Source of the DNA: Polynucleobacter sp.
Lineage (GTDB): Bacteria > Pseudomonadota > Gammaproteobacteria > Burkholderiales > Burkholderiaceae
Length of the DNA: 47,165 bases
Assembly (NCBI GenBank): GCA_023254115.1
Contig: JALQYK010000065.1
Span: forward strand, 1-47,165
Direction: 5' to 3'
In this document: positions 1 through 10,300 of the stretch, piece after piece
Layout: each line of letters begins with the position of its first letter
How positions within the stretch are numbered: position 1 is the first letter of the stretch
Made by a program: the position numbers and the translations under genes
The notes under the pieces: generated by a model
Seen by the model: the letters and a program-made list of their open reading frames with translations, nothing else
What the model was told of the DNA's origin: nothing
Databases searched by the model: none

Positions 1-651
1 AATTTAGATGGTTGTACTGATGTTGCTTGTCACCCATGGCCAAGCACAGATTTTGGAAATGTTAACACCATCAATACTTGGTGGTATGTAAATGTTGTTA
101 GAGACACTATATTAACATTAGGTATTCCAAAACCTAATCCATCAATTATCGGAGCTTCTAAGTATTGCAAAATAGATAGCACTGTTACATTCTCTACAAA
201 CAATGTATCTGGGAATACTTACACTTGGGCTTCATCAAAAAATGCTATCACAAGTAATCCATTAACATCTAGTATAAGCTATAAAACTACAATAGGAATA
301 GACACTTTGAGAGTTTTAGAAGTAAGTCCTATTTCTTGTTTCGAAGACACTATTTTCATTTATAGTTATGCAAAACCTACACCATTAATTTCTGGCGATA
401 GTATTGCATGCGATGTAAATACAATTGATGTTTATACCATTACAAACAACCCAATGAATACCTATACATGGTCAGTAAGTAAGGGACAAATTATTGCCGG
501 AGCTGGAACTAGTACCGTACAAGTAAAATGGAACACTTTAGGATTAGGGTATATAGAAGTTACAGAAAACAACCCTAATAATTGTGCTACTACTTATAGA
601 AGAAATGTACAAGTAGTAGCAAAACCAGTTATTTCAGGAATTAACCACTAA
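1..651 (+). CDS. Partial PKD/Ig-like repeat surface protein of Bacteroidota type (no start; foreign to the rest of the window)
   Basis: An uninterrupted frame runs from base 1 to the TAA at 649-651 (216 codons) with no start, so the 5' end lies outside the window. The residues form tandem Ig/PKD-like repeats of about 81-83 aa. The boundary motif recurs as PKPNPSIIG (43-51), AKPTPLISG (124-132) and AKPVISG (207-213), and the core as NTYTW (72-76 and 153-157). Such Ser/Thr/Asn-rich repeats are typical of large secreted or gliding-associated adhesins of Flavobacteriia and relatives. The third repeat ends four codons after its opening motif, so the stop is probably supplied by joined sequence and is not the native C-terminus. 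GC is about 33% over the first 420 bases, well below the rest. The family is inferred by eye; the exact protein is unknown. Confidence 0.7.
   Translation, partial: NLDGCTDVACHPWPSTDFGNVNTINTWWYVNVVRDTILTLGIPKPNPSIIGASKYCKIDSTVTFSTNNVSGNTYTWASSKNAITSNPLTSSISYKTTIGIDTLRVLEVSPISCFEDTIFIYSYAKPTPLISGDSIACDVNTIDVYTITNNPMNTYTWSVSKGQIIAGAGTSTVQVKWNTLGLGYIEVTENNPNNCATTYRRNVQVVAKPVISGINH
639..651. other. Probable chimeric join between Bacteroidota-like and betaproteobacterial DNA
   Basis: The PKD-repeat frame loses its repeat pattern after residue 213 (base 639), and the aspS stop on the other strand is at 648-650, so the two unrelated sequences meet within about 10 bases. Composition, codon use and protein type all change here, and no transposase, integrase, att-like repeat or inverted repeat is visible. 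This looks like an assembly or ligation chimera, though a true insertion cannot be excluded from sequence alone. Confidence 0.65.
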
Positions 652-2429
652 TTGGTTTTAATCCCTAATTCTTTCAATTGATCGTTTGAAATTGTAGATG
701 GAGAATCAATCATCACATCTCTTCCAGAATTGTTTTTTGGGAAAGCGATAACATCGCGAATTGAATCTAATTCCGCAAACAGAGAACACCATCTGTCGAA
801 ACCAAATGCGATACCACCATGTGGAGGCGCGCCGTACTGCAATGCGTCTAACAAGAAACCAAATTTAGCTTGAGCTTCTTCAGGTCCAATCTTCAAAGCT
901 CTGAAAACTTGGCTCTGCACAGATTCCTTATGAATACGAACTGAACCGCCACCAATTTCCCAACCATTAAGAACCATGTCATAGGCTTTTGCCAAGCACT
1001 TACCTGGATCTGTTTCCAAGTAATTTAAATGCTCATCTTTAGGGCTTGTGAATGGATGGTGACAAGCAACCCAACGAGCCGCATCTTCGTCGTAATCAAA
1101 CATTGGGAAATCAACAACCCACATTGGTTTCCAAACCTGCTCCATCAAGCCATTCTCATTTGCCCAAGCAGAATGACCAATCTTTAAACGCAATGCGCCA
1201 ATTGCATCATTAACAACTTTTTCCTTATCAGCGCCAAAGAAAATAATGTCGCCATCTTTTGCATTAGTACGCTTTAGAATCTCAGCAATTGCGGCGTCAT
1301 GTAGATTTTTAACAATCGGTGATTGCAAGCCATCACGACCCTTAGCAATCTCATTAACCTTAATCCAAGCCAAACCTTTAGCACCATAGATGCCAACAAA
1401 TTGGGTGTAATCATCAATATCGCTACGGCTAATTACTGAGCCACCTGGTATGCACAAACCAACAACACGGCCATTAGCTTGATTAGCTGGGCCAGAGAAA
1501 ACCTTGAAATCAACATCCTTCATAACGTCTGTTAATTCTGTGAACTCTAACTTCACACGTAAATCAGGCTTATCTGAACCAAAGCGAGCCATTGCTTCAG
1601 AGTAAGGCATCACCGGGAATGGGTTGGCTAACTCAACATTCATGACTGTTTTGAAAATGTGGCGAACCATATTTTCAAAAAGATCTCTGATTTCATATTC
1701 GTCTAAGAATGCCGTTTCACAGTCTATCTGTGTGAATTCAGGCTGACGATCAGCACGCAAATCTTCATCGCGGAAACACTTGGTAATTTGATAGTAACGA
1801 TCAAAGCCAGCAACCATCAATAACTGCTTAAATAATTGTGGTGATTGAGGCAATGCAAAGAATTGACCATCATGTACACGTGATGGCACCAAATAGTCAC
1901 GCGCACCCTCTGGGGTACTCTTGGTCAACATTGGTGTTTCAATATCGATGAAGCCAGCTTGATCAAGATATTTTCTTGTCTCAATAGCAACGTTATAGCG
2001 TAAACGTAAATTCTTTTGCATCTGCGGACGACGCAAATCCAAAACACGATGAGTCAAGCGAGTAGTCTCTGATAGATTGTCATCCTCCAATTGGAACGGA
2101 GGAGTAATAGATGCGTTCAGAATATTTAACTCATGGCACAACAATTCCACTTTGCCACTAACCAAATCATTATTTTCGGTACCTGCTGGACGCGCACGAA
2201 CCAAACCCTTGATCTGTACACAGAACTCATTACGCACTTGCTCAGCCATTGCAAACATATCGGCACGATCTGGGTCGCAAACAACTTGAACAAAACCATC
2301 TCGGTCTCTTAAATCAATAAAAATAACGCCACCATGATCGCGACGACGATTGACCCAACCTGCTAATGTAACTTCTTGTCCAATTAAGGCTTCTGTGACT
2401 TGGCCACACTGATGGCTACGCATTGACAT
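648..2429 (-). CDS. aspS: Aspartyl-tRNA synthetase, probably non-discriminating (Asp/Asn)
   Basis: Class IIb aminoacyl-tRNA synthetase that charges tRNA(Asp) in the cytoplasm. The 593 residues match the usual bacterial length, with an N-terminal OB-fold anticodon-binding domain (about 1-105), a catalytic core with motif 2 ([18 protein letters not shown]), the bacterial GAD insertion (about 290-420) and motif 3 near the end (GIAFGFDRW). The anticodon domain carries RRRDHGG and PAG at the positions that distinguish non-discriminating AspRS enzymes (as in Pseudomonas aeruginosa) from the RRRDLGS type of E. coli. Mischarging of tRNA(Asn) with GatCAB repair is therefore inferred. The ATG at 2429 has AGGAAG just upstream, overlapping the stop of the preceding DUF502 gene. 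It is the last gene of the minus-strand run, and its stop sits at the foreign join, so its native downstream region is missing. Confidence 0.97.
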   Translation of the reverse strand: MSMRSHQCGQVTEALIGQEVTLAGWVNRRRDHGGVIFIDLRDRDGFVQVVCDPDRADMFAMAEQVRNEFCVQIKGLVRARPAGTENNDLVSGKVELLCHELNILNASITPPFQLEDDNLSETTRLTHRVLDLRRPQMQKNLRLRYNVAIETRKYLDQAGFIDIETPMLTKSTPEGARDYLVPSRVHDGQFFALPQSPQLFKQLLMVAGFDRYYQITKCFRDEDLRADRQPEFTQIDCETAFLDEYEIRDLFENMVRHIFKTVMNVELANPFPVMPYSEAMARFGSDKPDLRVKLEFTELTDVMKDVDFKVFSGPANQANGRVVGLCIPGGSVISRSDIDDYTQFVGIYGAKGLAWIKVNEIAKGRDGLQSPIVKNLHDAAIAEILKRTNAKDGDIIFFGADKEKVVNDAIGALRLKIGHSAWANENGLMEQVWKPMWVVDFPMFDYDEDAARWVACHHPFTSPKDEHLNYLETDPGKCLAKAYDMVLNGWEIGGGSVRIHKESVQSQVFRALKIGPEEAQAKFGFLLDALQYGAPPHGGIAFGFDRWCSLFAELDSIRDVIAFPKNNSGRDVMIDSPSTISNDQLKELGIKTN

Positions 2430-2437
2430 AAAACTTC

Positions 2438-3073
2438 CTACTTTGCTGATGGTACTGATTGACTTAAAGGGGGAACCGAGCCCATTGAAACAATGTGCTT
2501 AAGCGCTTCCTCAACACTCATTTCTAACTCAATGATGTCCGCGCGCGGAACAATCATAAAAAACCCAGAAGTTGGATTGGGTGTTGTTGGTAAAAAAACA
2601 TTGACGTGCTCGCCACCTAATTTTGTGGCAACTTCTTCCGCAGGGGTGCCCGTTACAAATGCTATCGTCCAAGATCCGTTTCTAGGATATGGAATAAGCA
2701 CTGCTTTTCTAAATGCATTACCGTTACTTGAAAATAACGTACCCGATACCTGCTTCACACTTGAATAAATTGATTTAACAATTGGTATATGGGTAATGAT
2801 TCGATCCCAAAGCTTGATCCACCATTGCCCAGCGAAATTAGCTGCAAACACACCGGTGGCCAAAATGATTGCCAAAACAATCAAAATGCCAACGCCTGGT
2901 AAATCTCTGAACGACTGCAGAGCCGGTTTTAGAGCAGATGGCAATATCGCCATAAGGGCGCTCATTACTGAGCCAAAGACCCCATCCAACACAGATAGCC
3001 CCCAAGTCATCACCCAAATAGTGATGGCCAAAGGAGCCCAAACCAGCATGCCAGCAATAAAATATTTTTTCAT
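2438..3073 (-). CDS. DUF502 family inner-membrane protein
   Basis: A 211-residue membrane protein of the DUF502 family, with no established biochemical function. Two hydrophobic segments are visible (about 7-30 and 62-85), each followed by polar stretches. The family's conserved core GxGxLxxx around residues 60-70 and the motif [16 protein letters not shown] (about 122-137) are present, as is a C-terminal soluble beta-rich domain containing [10 protein letters not shown]. It sits 20 bp after ubiB and 8 bp before aspS, so it is almost certainly cotranscribed with both. The same ubiB-DUF502-aspS order is common in Burkholderiales. A role in envelope or quinone-related membrane biology is only a guess from position. 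Confidence 0.85.
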   Translation of the reverse strand: MKKYFIAGMLVWAPLAITIWVMTWGLSVLDGVFGSVMSALMAILPSALKPALQSFRDLPGVGILIVLAIILATGVFAANFAGQWWIKLWDRIITHIPIVKSIYSSVKQVSGTLFSSNGNAFRKAVLIPYPRNGSWTIAFVTGTPAEEVATKLGGEHVNVFLPTTPNPTSGFFMIVPRADIIELEMSVEEALKHIVSMGSVPPLSQSVPSAK

Positions 3074-3093
3074 GAAGCTTGAAATTATAGGGC

Positions 3094-4671
3094 TTAGCTA
3101 AGCCAAGTGAGCGTAAATAAGGTTCCGCCTAGTAAACCACTCAAGAAAAGAATACTTCCCCAGATCAATTTTCTAGTTTGCTTTTGCTCTAAAAGAAGCT
3201 TAAGCATCAACTCTTGGGTAGCATCTTTATCCTGCTTTTGACTCTTATCCAACCACTGAGCAAGCAATCTAGGAATAGTAGGCACTAACTTAGCCCAGTG
3301 TGGCGCCTCGTCTTTAATGCGCTCCAAAAATCCTCGAATGCCAATTTGCTGATCAACCCAACGCTCTAGAACTGGTTTGGCTGTTTTCCATAAATCCATA
3401 TCTGGATCTAATTGGCGCCCCAAACCTTCAACATTCAATAAAGTTTTTTGCAATAAAGTTAACTGGGGCTGAATTTCAACATTGAATCTTCTAGAAGCCT
3501 GAAATAACCTCATCAACACAATACCTAACGAAATTTCTTTCAACGGACGATCAAAATAAGGCTCACATACCGCTCTGACTGCACCTTCTAATTCTTCTAC
3601 CCTAGTTTCTTTTGGCACCCAACCAGATTCAATATGTAGCTCAGCTACTCGTCTGTAATTGCGATTAAAGAAAGCTAAAAAATTCTGGGCCAAATAATTC
3701 TTATCAGAATCAGATAACGCCCCCACAATTCCAAAATCTAGCGCGATATACCTACCAAAAGATTCTGGAGCAACGCTCACAAAAATATTTCCAGGATGCA
3801 TATCGGCATGGAAAAACCCATCATGGAATACTTGCGTAAAGAATATTTCAACTCCATCAGACGCCAACTTCTTCAGATCAACACCTGCAGCCTTTAACTC
3901 TTCTAATCTTGAGATAGGAATGCCATGCATTCTCTCCATGACCATCACATTAAGACCACACAAATCCCAATACATTTCAGGAATCATGAGTTTTTTAGAA
4001 CCTTCAAAATTGCGGCGCAACTGACTTGCGTTGGCAGCCTCTCGCATTAGGTCTAATTCATCATGTAAATAAGTGTCAAATTCATCAACGTTTTCTTTTG
4101 GCTTCAATCGCTTGCCATCACGCCATAATTTTTCCACTAAGCCCGCAAGCATTCTTAGTAATGCCAAGTCACTCTCAATAACTGGCAGTATCCCCGGGCG
4201 CAAAACTTTCACGGCAACTTGCTTGCCTTCCCACTCTGGATATTTATCCGTACCTCTTAAAACGGCAAAGTGCACTTGCGCTACCGATGCGCTGGCAACT
4301 GGCTTCTCATCAAATGAGCTAAATACCTCTGATATTTTTTTGCCCAATGAAGCCTCAATCAAAGACATCGCTTTTACTTGGGAGAATGGTGGCACTTGAT
4401 CTTGTAACTTTGCCAATTCATCAGCAATATCAGTGGGCAATAAGTCACGTCGTGTAGATAGCACTTGACCAAATTTAACGAATATCGGCCCCAGCGCCTC
4501 TAGCGCCAAGCGCAAACTCTCACCACGGGTATATGATCCTGGCGTCAACCATGATGCGACAGTCAAAACAACCTTGATAAGACCTGGCTTAAGGCTATCT
4601 CTAATAACTTTTAGAACACCGAATCTCCAAATCGTATAGAGAATTTTAAATAACCTTAAAAACTGCCTCAC
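3094..4671 (-). CDS. ubiB: UbiB, atypical kinase-like protein for ubiquinone biosynthesis
   Basis: A member of the ABC1/ADCK/UbiB family of protein-kinase-like ATPases required for coenzyme Q synthesis, thought to act at the inner membrane and extract or present lipid intermediates. The 525 aa fit the family. Diagnostic elements are the KxGQ motif (KFGQ, about 66-69), the Ala-rich nucleotide loop ASASVAQVH (about 126-134), the [10 protein letters not shown] catalytic segment and the DFG triad in [12 protein letters not shown]-terminal hydrophobic helix (about 503-523) is the expected membrane anchor. Its ATG overlaps the ubiJ stop by 4 bp (ATGA), implying translational coupling with UbiJ, which scaffolds the Ubi complex. 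Confidence 0.95.
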   Translation of the reverse strand: MRQFLRLFKILYTIWRFGVLKVIRDSLKPGLIKVVLTVASWLTPGSYTRGESLRLALEALGPIFVKFGQVLSTRRDLLPTDIADELAKLQDQVPPFSQVKAMSLIEASLGKKISEVFSSFDEKPVASASVAQVHFAVLRGTDKYPEWEGKQVAVKVLRPGILPVIESDLALLRMLAGLVEKLWRDGKRLKPKENVDEFDTYLHDELDLMREAANASQLRRNFEGSKKLMIPEMYWDLCGLNVMVMERMHGIPISRLEELKAAGVDLKKLASDGVEIFFTQVFHDGFFHADMHPGNIFVSVAPESFGRYIALDFGIVGALSDSDKNYLAQNFLAFFNRNYRRVAELHIESGWVPKETRVEELEGAVRAVCEPYFDRPLKEISLGIVLMRLFQASRRFNVEIQPQLTLLQKTLLNVEGLGRQLDPDMDLWKTAKPVLERWVDQQIGIRGFLERIKDEAPHWAKLVPTIPRLLAQWLDKSQKQDKDATQELMLKLLLEQKQTRKLIWGSILFLSGLLGGTLFTLTWLS

Positions 4672-5183
4672 GAAGACTTCTCCAATAAACGCTCTATACG
4701 TTTTTCAATCCTATCCACGTCATCTCGAAGTCGACGCAAATCTTCTTTATAACGAACCAATTCGTCTGCCTTAACAAGAGTTGGCTTTTCATGCACTAAA
4801 TATTCCAGAACGCTGGCACCAAAATCTTTAATAGCTGACTCACCAAATGATCGACCTTTTTTAGCCGACTGAACAATTCTATGAGCTAAGGCATCACCGA
4901 CCAACTTAGATAAATCTTCCTCAAACTCCCAACGAAGTTGGCTAGCCAACTTCGACATTGCTTGCGCCAAATCGACATCACCAGAGACTTTAACGTGTTG
5001 AGCTGCAGCATCCTTGCCGCCAGCAATATACGCATTTAAAACATCTGCTGAAATGATTAAGGTGACATTAGGATCTTCGTCATCCTCTTTTGCCAATGAA
5101 AACTCAGCTTGGTCATTAATAAGTAGTGAAACTTGAGTAATTGGAAGAATAAATTTAACTTTTTTACCAATATGCTTACGCAA
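4668..5183 (-). CDS. ubiJ: UbiJ, SCP2-domain accessory factor for ubiquinone biosynthesis (N-terminus uncertain)
   Basis: A SCP2-like lipid-binding protein that supports assembly of the Ubi complex. From the TTG at 5183 the frame gives 171 aa: an SCP2-type domain (about 1-80), then a charged C-terminal coiled coil ([20 protein letters not shown]). TTG is the first standard start, but the frame stays open to a TAG at 5271-5273, and the upstream codons read [15 protein letters not shown], which looks like the normal N-terminus of betaproteobacterial UbiJ. The real protein therefore probably begins about 20 residues earlier. No ATG, GTG or TTG exists there; a CTG at 5244-5246, just after the stop of the preceding gene, is one candidate. 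The extension includes a perfect hairpin at 5191-5213. Position between the Tim44-domain gene and ubiB supports the assignment. Confidence 0.85.
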   Translation of the reverse strand: MRKHIGKKVKFILPITQVSLLINDQAEFSLAKEDDEDPNVTLIISADVLNAYIAGGKDAAAQHVKVSGDVDLAQAMSKLASQLRWEFEEDLSKLVGDALAHRIVQSAKKGRSFGESAIKDFGASVLEYLVHEKPTLVKADELVRYKEDLRRLRDDVDRIEKRIERLLEKSS

Positions 5184-5190
5184 AAGGTCA

Positions 5191-5213
5191 CTGGCCCAAG
5201 AATCTTGGGCCAG
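5191..5213 (-). repeat. Perfect 10-bp inverted repeat with 3-nt loop at the ubiJ 5' end
   Basis: CTGGCCCAAG, AAT, CTTGGGCCAG: every stem base pairs. It lies 8 nt before the TTG start of ubiJ and, on homology, inside its true N-terminal coding region. No strong U-tract follows on either strand, so it is a poor rho-independent terminator; it could tune translation coupling between the Tim44-domain gene and ubiJ. Confidence 0.8.
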
Positions 5214-5247
5214 TAAGTAATTTAGAGTTTTAACTATTGCGTTCAGA

Positions 5248-6156
5248 TTAAACCAACTGTTGTATACCCGCTAACACCCATCCACCTTGGCCATTAACAG
5301 GCTTAATTAAATTCCATACTTCTACAAATGATTCTGCGGGACCATCAGACTGCTCACGAATCATCCCTGAGAAACGCACACTCGCCATGTAAACATCAGA
5401 GCTCGATTCAATACCTAATAAATCAGCTTCTAATGTTAATACCTCTGTGCGGTTTTGTAACGTAGCTCTGGCTTCTAAATCCTGCCTCAACTCCTCAAAC
5501 ATCTCAGCGGTGGCAAATTCTTTTAATTTTGCTAAATCACCTTGATCCCAAGCATCTTGTAAATGAACAAAATGTTTCTTTGCATTAATCAAGAAGGACT
5601 CTTGATCAAAGTTTTTAATAGCAGGATCGATTTCAGGAGATGCTGAAGGAGCACTCACGGTAGCTGAACCAGACGATGTAGGTTCTTGTCGATCAAAACG
5701 ATTATCAGCATCCCATGCTGGCCCTCCAGCAGGGCTTGTCTTATAAGTCGCTTGATTGCCAGAAAAACGTCTAAACAACCACGCACCCACCATCACCACA
5801 AGCAAAACAACCAATAAACCCATGAAGAATGAAGCCGCGGCTTCACCCAAACCAAAGTGTGACAATAACCAACCAAGTCCAAGGCCAGCCGCTAAACCGC
5901 CCAAAATACCAGCCATACCAAAACCTTTTTTAGGTTGCGCTGCAGGCGCGGCAGGAGCTGGCTTTGCTGCTGGTGCAGGCGCTACTGCTGGAGCTGCCGG
6001 TTGGGCTGGGGCAGCCTGTTGCTTCTGGGTCACGCTTTGAGACTGCTTACCCATGCTCTTTGAGCCGCCCAAGCGTTTAGCATCAGCATTGAATGATGTA
6101 CCAGCTAAAACAAAAGAAGAAAGAACTAAACACACAAAACTTTTCTTCAAAACCAT
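5248..6156 (-). CDS. Tim44-domain membrane protein with signal peptide and Ala/Pro linker
   Basis: From the ATG at 6156 this gives 302 aa. That start is preferred because AGAGG lies about 6 nt upstream and it begins a clean signal peptide (MVLKKSFVCLVLSSFVLA, cleavage near ADA). The frame can extend to 6192, but the extra residues spoil the signal. After the signal come a basic stretch, a low-complexity Ala/Pro/Gln linker (about 40-75), two hydrophobic helices (about 80-100 and 105-128) and a C-terminal Tim44-like domain (about 170-302). Bacterial Tim44-domain proteins are widespread in proteobacteria next to ubiquinone genes, but their function is not settled. It lies between ubiE and ubiJ, 36 bp after the former, suggesting a role tied to the inner membrane. 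Confidence 0.85.
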   Translation of the reverse strand: MVLKKSFVCLVLSSFVLAGTSFNADAKRLGGSKSMGKQSQSVTQKQQAAPAQPAAPAVAPAPAAKPAPAAPAAQPKKGFGMAGILGGLAAGLGLGWLLSHFGLGEAAASFFMGLLVVLLVVMVGAWLFRRFSGNQATYKTSPAGGPAWDADNRFDRQEPTSSGSATVSAPSASPEIDPAIKNFDQESFLINAKKHFVHLQDAWDQGDLAKLKEFATAEMFEELRQDLEARATLQNRTEVLTLEADLLGIESSSDVYMASVRFSGMIREQSDGPAESFVEVWNLIKPVNGQGGWVLAGIQQLV

Positions 6157-6192
6157 CTTTAACCTCTTTATTGAAATGAAGCAAATAATCAA

Positions 6193-6936
6193 TTAATACT
6201 TATAACCAATGTGAAGAGCAACAATACCACCTGTTAATGAATGATATTCAACCTTATCAAAACCCACACTTTCCATCATGGTTTTTAAAGTCTCTTGATC
6301 TGGATGCATACGGATTGACTCAGCAAGATATCGATAACTATCTGCATCACCCGCAACCTTCTCACCAAGCCACGGCAAAATCTTGAACGAATATGCATCA
6401 TAAATTGGCTTAAGAGCCTCAACTGGTTTTGAGAACTCCAAAACCATGACTTTCCCACCAGGCTTAATCACACGCAACATTTCCTTAAGCGCCACATCTT
6501 TGTGGGTCATGTTGCGAAGCCCAAACGCTACTGTTGTTAAGTCAAAGTAGTTCGATGGAAAAGGAATTTGTTCTGCATCCACCTGAACGCAGGGCAAATG
6601 GTAGCCCTTGTCTAAAAGACGATTACGACCAAACCCTAGCATTGACGCGTTGATATCAGTCAACCACACTTGACCGCCAGTTTCGCGCTCCAATCCAACT
6701 TGTTTAGCAAAACTCAAGGACAGGTCGCCTGTGCCACCAGCAATATCTAAAACTTTTTGCCCTAATTTAACTGCAGCCTTACTAATTGTGAAATGCTTCC
6801 AGACTCGATGCAAACCACCCGACATCAAGTCATTCATGATGTCGTACTTGTTAGCTACAGAATGAAAAACTTCGGCAACCTTGCTAGCTTTTTCAGTTTC
6901 ATCAACTGTTTTATATCCAAAATGTGTTTGAGCCAT
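6193..6936 (-). CDS. ubiE: UbiE/MenG C-methyltransferase (2-polyprenyl-6-methoxy-1,4-benzoquinol methyltransferase)
   Basis: SAM-dependent C-methyltransferase of ubiquinone biosynthesis (also able to act on demethylmenaquinol in some bacteria). The 247 aa match UbiE/COQ5. Visible signatures are FGYKTV near the N-terminus, [17 protein letters not shown] (about 32-48), the SAM-binding loop [11 protein letters not shown] (about 63-73), the family signature FGLRNM and the [17 protein letters not shown] segment; the C-terminal HIGYKY is also typical. It starts 6 bp after the DUF971 gene, in the same minus-strand transcription unit as ubiJ and ubiB. Confidence 0.97.
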   Translation of the reverse strand: MAQTHFGYKTVDETEKASKVAEVFHSVANKYDIMNDLMSGGLHRVWKHFTISKAAVKLGQKVLDIAGGTGDLSLSFAKQVGLERETGGQVWLTDINASMLGFGRNRLLDKGYHLPCVQVDAEQIPFPSNYFDLTTVAFGLRNMTHKDVALKEMLRVIKPGGKVMVLEFSKPVEALKPIYDAYSFKILPWLGEKVAGDADSYRYLAESIRMHPDQETLKTMMESVGFDKVEYHSLTGGIVALHIGYKY

Positions 6937-6942
6937 ATCTAA

Positions 6943-7341
6943 TTAGTGTCCACATGAGTGACCAGCATCTTTAGCCATAGGTGCATCTCTATCAACACCT
7001 TCTTTTTCTAATCGACCGAGATAGTCTTGCCACATAGCCTCATAGTTTTGGCACATCTCATAAAGGTATTCCCACGAGTAAATGCCAGAATCATGTCCGT
7101 CAGAAAAGACGGGCTTAATTGCATAGTGCCCCACCTGCTCAATGTTATTAATCAACACATCTCTTTTGCCAGTTTGCAAAGTCTCTTGCCCAACGCCATG
7201 CCCACGAACCTCAGCAGATGGCGACCACACTCTCAAGAACTCAAATGGCAACTTATAAACATCTGTGCCATACACCAACTCTAGAACCTTCGATTGTTGA
7301 TGAACCACAATATTTTGTGGCAATGGGGCTCTATTTGACAT
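6943..7341 (-). CDS. DUF971 (gamma-butyrobetaine hydroxylase-like N-terminal domain) protein
   Basis: A 132-aa soluble protein consisting of one DUF971 domain, with the typical pattern of an N-terminal beta strand (KVLELVYGTDVYKLPFEFLR), the polar segment SPSAEVRGHG, and HYAIKPVFSDGHDSGIYSWEYL. The last four residues are CGH preceded by HS, a possible metal-binding tail (HSCGH) seen in some relatives. Proteins of this family are often encoded next to ubiE in betaproteobacteria and have been proposed to assist iron-sulfur or iron-dependent enzymes; no function is proven by the sequence. It starts 5 bp after the large FAD/Fe-S oxidoreductase gene and ends 6 bp before ubiE. Confidence 0.88.
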   Translation of the reverse strand: MSNRAPLPQNIVVHQQSKVLELVYGTDVYKLPFEFLRVWSPSAEVRGHGVGQETLQTGKRDVLINNIEQVGHYAIKPVFSDGHDSGIYSWEYLYEMCQNYEAMWQDYLGRLEKEGVDRDAPMAKDAGHSCGH

Positions 7342-7346
7342 AACTT

Positions 7347-10300
7347 TTAAACCAATACCCTTTCGATACCACCTTGATTAGCACTCTTCACGTAATTAGC
7401 CATCCAATCCTCACCCAACAAGTGGTTAGCCATTTCCACAACAATGTAATCAGCCTTGGTTTCAGAGTCATCGTTATATCGAGACAGGCCCTGCAAACAT
7501 GAAGGGCAACTTGTTAAGACCTTTACTTCTCCGTCAAAGTTGCTTCTTAAATCAGCGGCACCCTTACGCATCTCAATTTCTTTGCGGAAACGAATTTGCG
7601 TAGATATGTCTGATCGAGTAACTGCCAACGTGCCAGACTCACCGCAGCATCGATCATTTTTTGAAATAACCGTACCATCTTCAGTTGTCACTAGACTATT
7701 CACTGTTTTGAGCGGGTCTTGCAATTTCATTGGGCTATGGCAAGGGTCGTGATACATGTATCTAACACCTTTAGCACCCTCTAACTTAATGCCCTTTTCT
7801 AGCAAGAACTCATGAATGTCAACAATTCTGCAACCAGGGAAGATCTTGTCAAATTCATAACCAGATAACTGGTCGTAACATGTGCCACAAGAAACCACAA
7901 CGGTTTTTATATCCAAATAATTTAGAGTGTTAGCCATGCGATGGAAAAGCACTCGATTATCAGTAATAATTTTGTCGGCTTTATCAAAATCACCAGAACC
8001 GCGCTGAGGGTAACCACAACACAAGTAACCCGGTGGTAATACTGTTTGAACGCCCGCATGCCACAACATCGCTTGCGTTGCTAAACCAACCTGCGAAAAT
8101 AATCTCTCAGATCCACAGCCTGGGAAATAAAAAACTGCTTCCGTATCTACTGAAGTAGTTTGAGGATTCCGAATAATCGGAACAATGTCAGAGTTCTCAA
8201 TATCTAATAAAGCACGAGCCGTTTTCTTAGGCAAGTTACCAGGCATCTTTTTATTTACAAAATGTATGACCTGTTCTTGTACCGGTGGCTTACCCACTGT
8301 TGCACGTGGCTTAGCAGTTTGAGCTTTAGCAAACTTTTTCAAGAAATCATGAGCCAATCTTTGAGCCTTGTAACCCCAGTCGATCATTAACTTACGCGTT
8401 AATTGAATCGTCTCTGGATTTGTTGCATTCAGGAAGAACATGGCTGCAGACGCACCTGGATTAAAACGCTTTTGACCCATCTTGCGCAGCAAGTTGCGCA
8501 TATTCATGGTGACGTCACCAAAATCAATTTTGACTGGGCATGGTGTAACGCACTTATGACAAACCGTGCAATGTGCGGCGACATCATCAAACGCCTCCCA
8601 ATGTTTCACGGAAACGCCACGTCTTGTTTGCTCCTCATACAAGAAAGCCTCTACCAATAATGATGTAGCCAAAATCTTGTTGCGCGGACTGTAAAGCAAA
8701 TTAGCACGCGGGACATGTGTTGCACATACCGGCTTACATTTACCACAGCGCAAACAATCTTTAACGCTAGATGCAATATTGCCAATGTCACTTTGCTGCA
8801 TGATCAATGACTCATGACCCATCAAGCCAAAGCTTGGCGTGTAGGCATTTCTTAAGTCAGCGCCGGGCATTAACTTACCCTTATTGAAGCGGCCTTCCGG
8901 GTCCACTTTCAATTTATAAGATCTAAAGTCTTTGATTTCTGATTCAGTTAAGTACTCAAGCTTAGTAATACCAATACCATGTTCACCAGAAATTACGCCA
9001 TTTAAAGATCTAGCCAACTTCATGATGCGATCAACTGCTTGATGCGCATCTTGCAACATATCGTAGTTATCAGAGTTCACTGGAATATTGGTGTGCACGT
9101 TTCCATCACCAGCATGCATATGTAATGCAACAAAAACTCGGCTACGTAAAACTCGTTTATGAATTGCTTCACATTCTTTTAGGATGGGTTCAAATGAAGC
9201 ACCGCTAAAAATTTTTCTCAGCTCAGCTCGAACCTCTAGTTTCCATGAGGCCCGCAAGCTTCTGTCTTGCAAACCAGAAAAATGCTGATTGATATTTCCT
9301 GCCCACTCAGACCATTCATCACGAACCGTGTCAATTAATTGCAATGCTTGCGAAACACGCCCCTCAAGCATTTCAGCCTCGGGTATGTCGTGACCATCAT
9401 CAGACTTTCCTAAAGGCAAATTACCCTGTCTAAAAAAGCTTTCAAGCTCATCTAACAGTTGTAGCTTATTTTTTAACGACAACTCGATATTAATTAACTC
9501 AATACCATCGGTGTATTCACCCATGCGATCCAAAGGAATCACAACGTCTTCGTTCACTTTGAATGCGTTTGTATGCTTAGCAATGGCAGCAGTTCTTGAT
9601 CGATCTAACCAGAATTTTTTGCGCGCCTCCGGACTGACTGCAACAAAACCTTCACCAACTCTGGTATTAGCCAAACGAATCACTTCGCTTGCAGCCGTTG
9701 CCACGGCATTTTCATCATCGCCAACAATGTCGCCAATTAAAACCATCTTTGGCAAGACATTACGTTTTGATTTTGTGGCGTAACCAACAGCCTTTAGATA
9801 ACGCTCATCTAAGTGCTCTAGTCCCGCAAGAATTGCTCCGCCCTGCTTAGTTTGTTGATCTAAATAAGCCTTTACCTCGACAATGCTAGGAATTGCATCA
9901 CGAGCTTGACCAAAAAACTCTAAGCAAACTGTTCGTATTTGCTTAGGCATGCGATGTAGCACCCACCTTGCACTTGTAATTAGGCCGTCACAACCTTCTT
10001 TTTGAACGCCAGGCAGCCCAGCCAAGAACTTATCTGTAACGTCTTTACCTAAACCTTCCTTACGGAAACGTTTACCCTCAATCTTTAATTCCTCTGTTTT
10101 AATAACTCGAAGACCTGGGGCATAAAGACCATCTGACCAAGTTAATTTAAATGTTGCAAAGTCAACATCATGGATCTTGCCCATGTTGTGGCCAATGCGC
10201 TCTACATCTAACCAATTGCCCTCTGGATCAACCATTCTCCATGAAGCAAGATTATCAAGTGCAGTACCCCACAACACAGCTTTTTTACCGCCAGCATTCA

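Noticed and set aside
1-640. Foreign segment as a genomic island or phage insertion
   Set aside because: No integrase, transposase, direct repeats or tRNA target at the edge; the truncation mid-repeat fits a chimeric contig better.
307-651. A complete 114-aa gene starting at the TTG at 307
   Set aside because: The frame is open to base 1 and is repetitive throughout; 307 falls in the middle of the first repeat, so it is an internal codon of a longer protein.
2077-2289. Plus-strand ORF inside aspS
   Set aside because: It is a shadow of a strongly conserved gene, with no family-like features or Shine-Dalgarno. Similar shadows inside ubiB, the DUF3683 gene, uvrA and the M16 genes were left out for the same reason.
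5940-6040. Ala/Pro-rich tract in the Tim44-domain protein as a tandem DNA repeat or CRISPR-like array
   Set aside because: It is a low-complexity protein linker with irregular codons and no conserved spacer structure.
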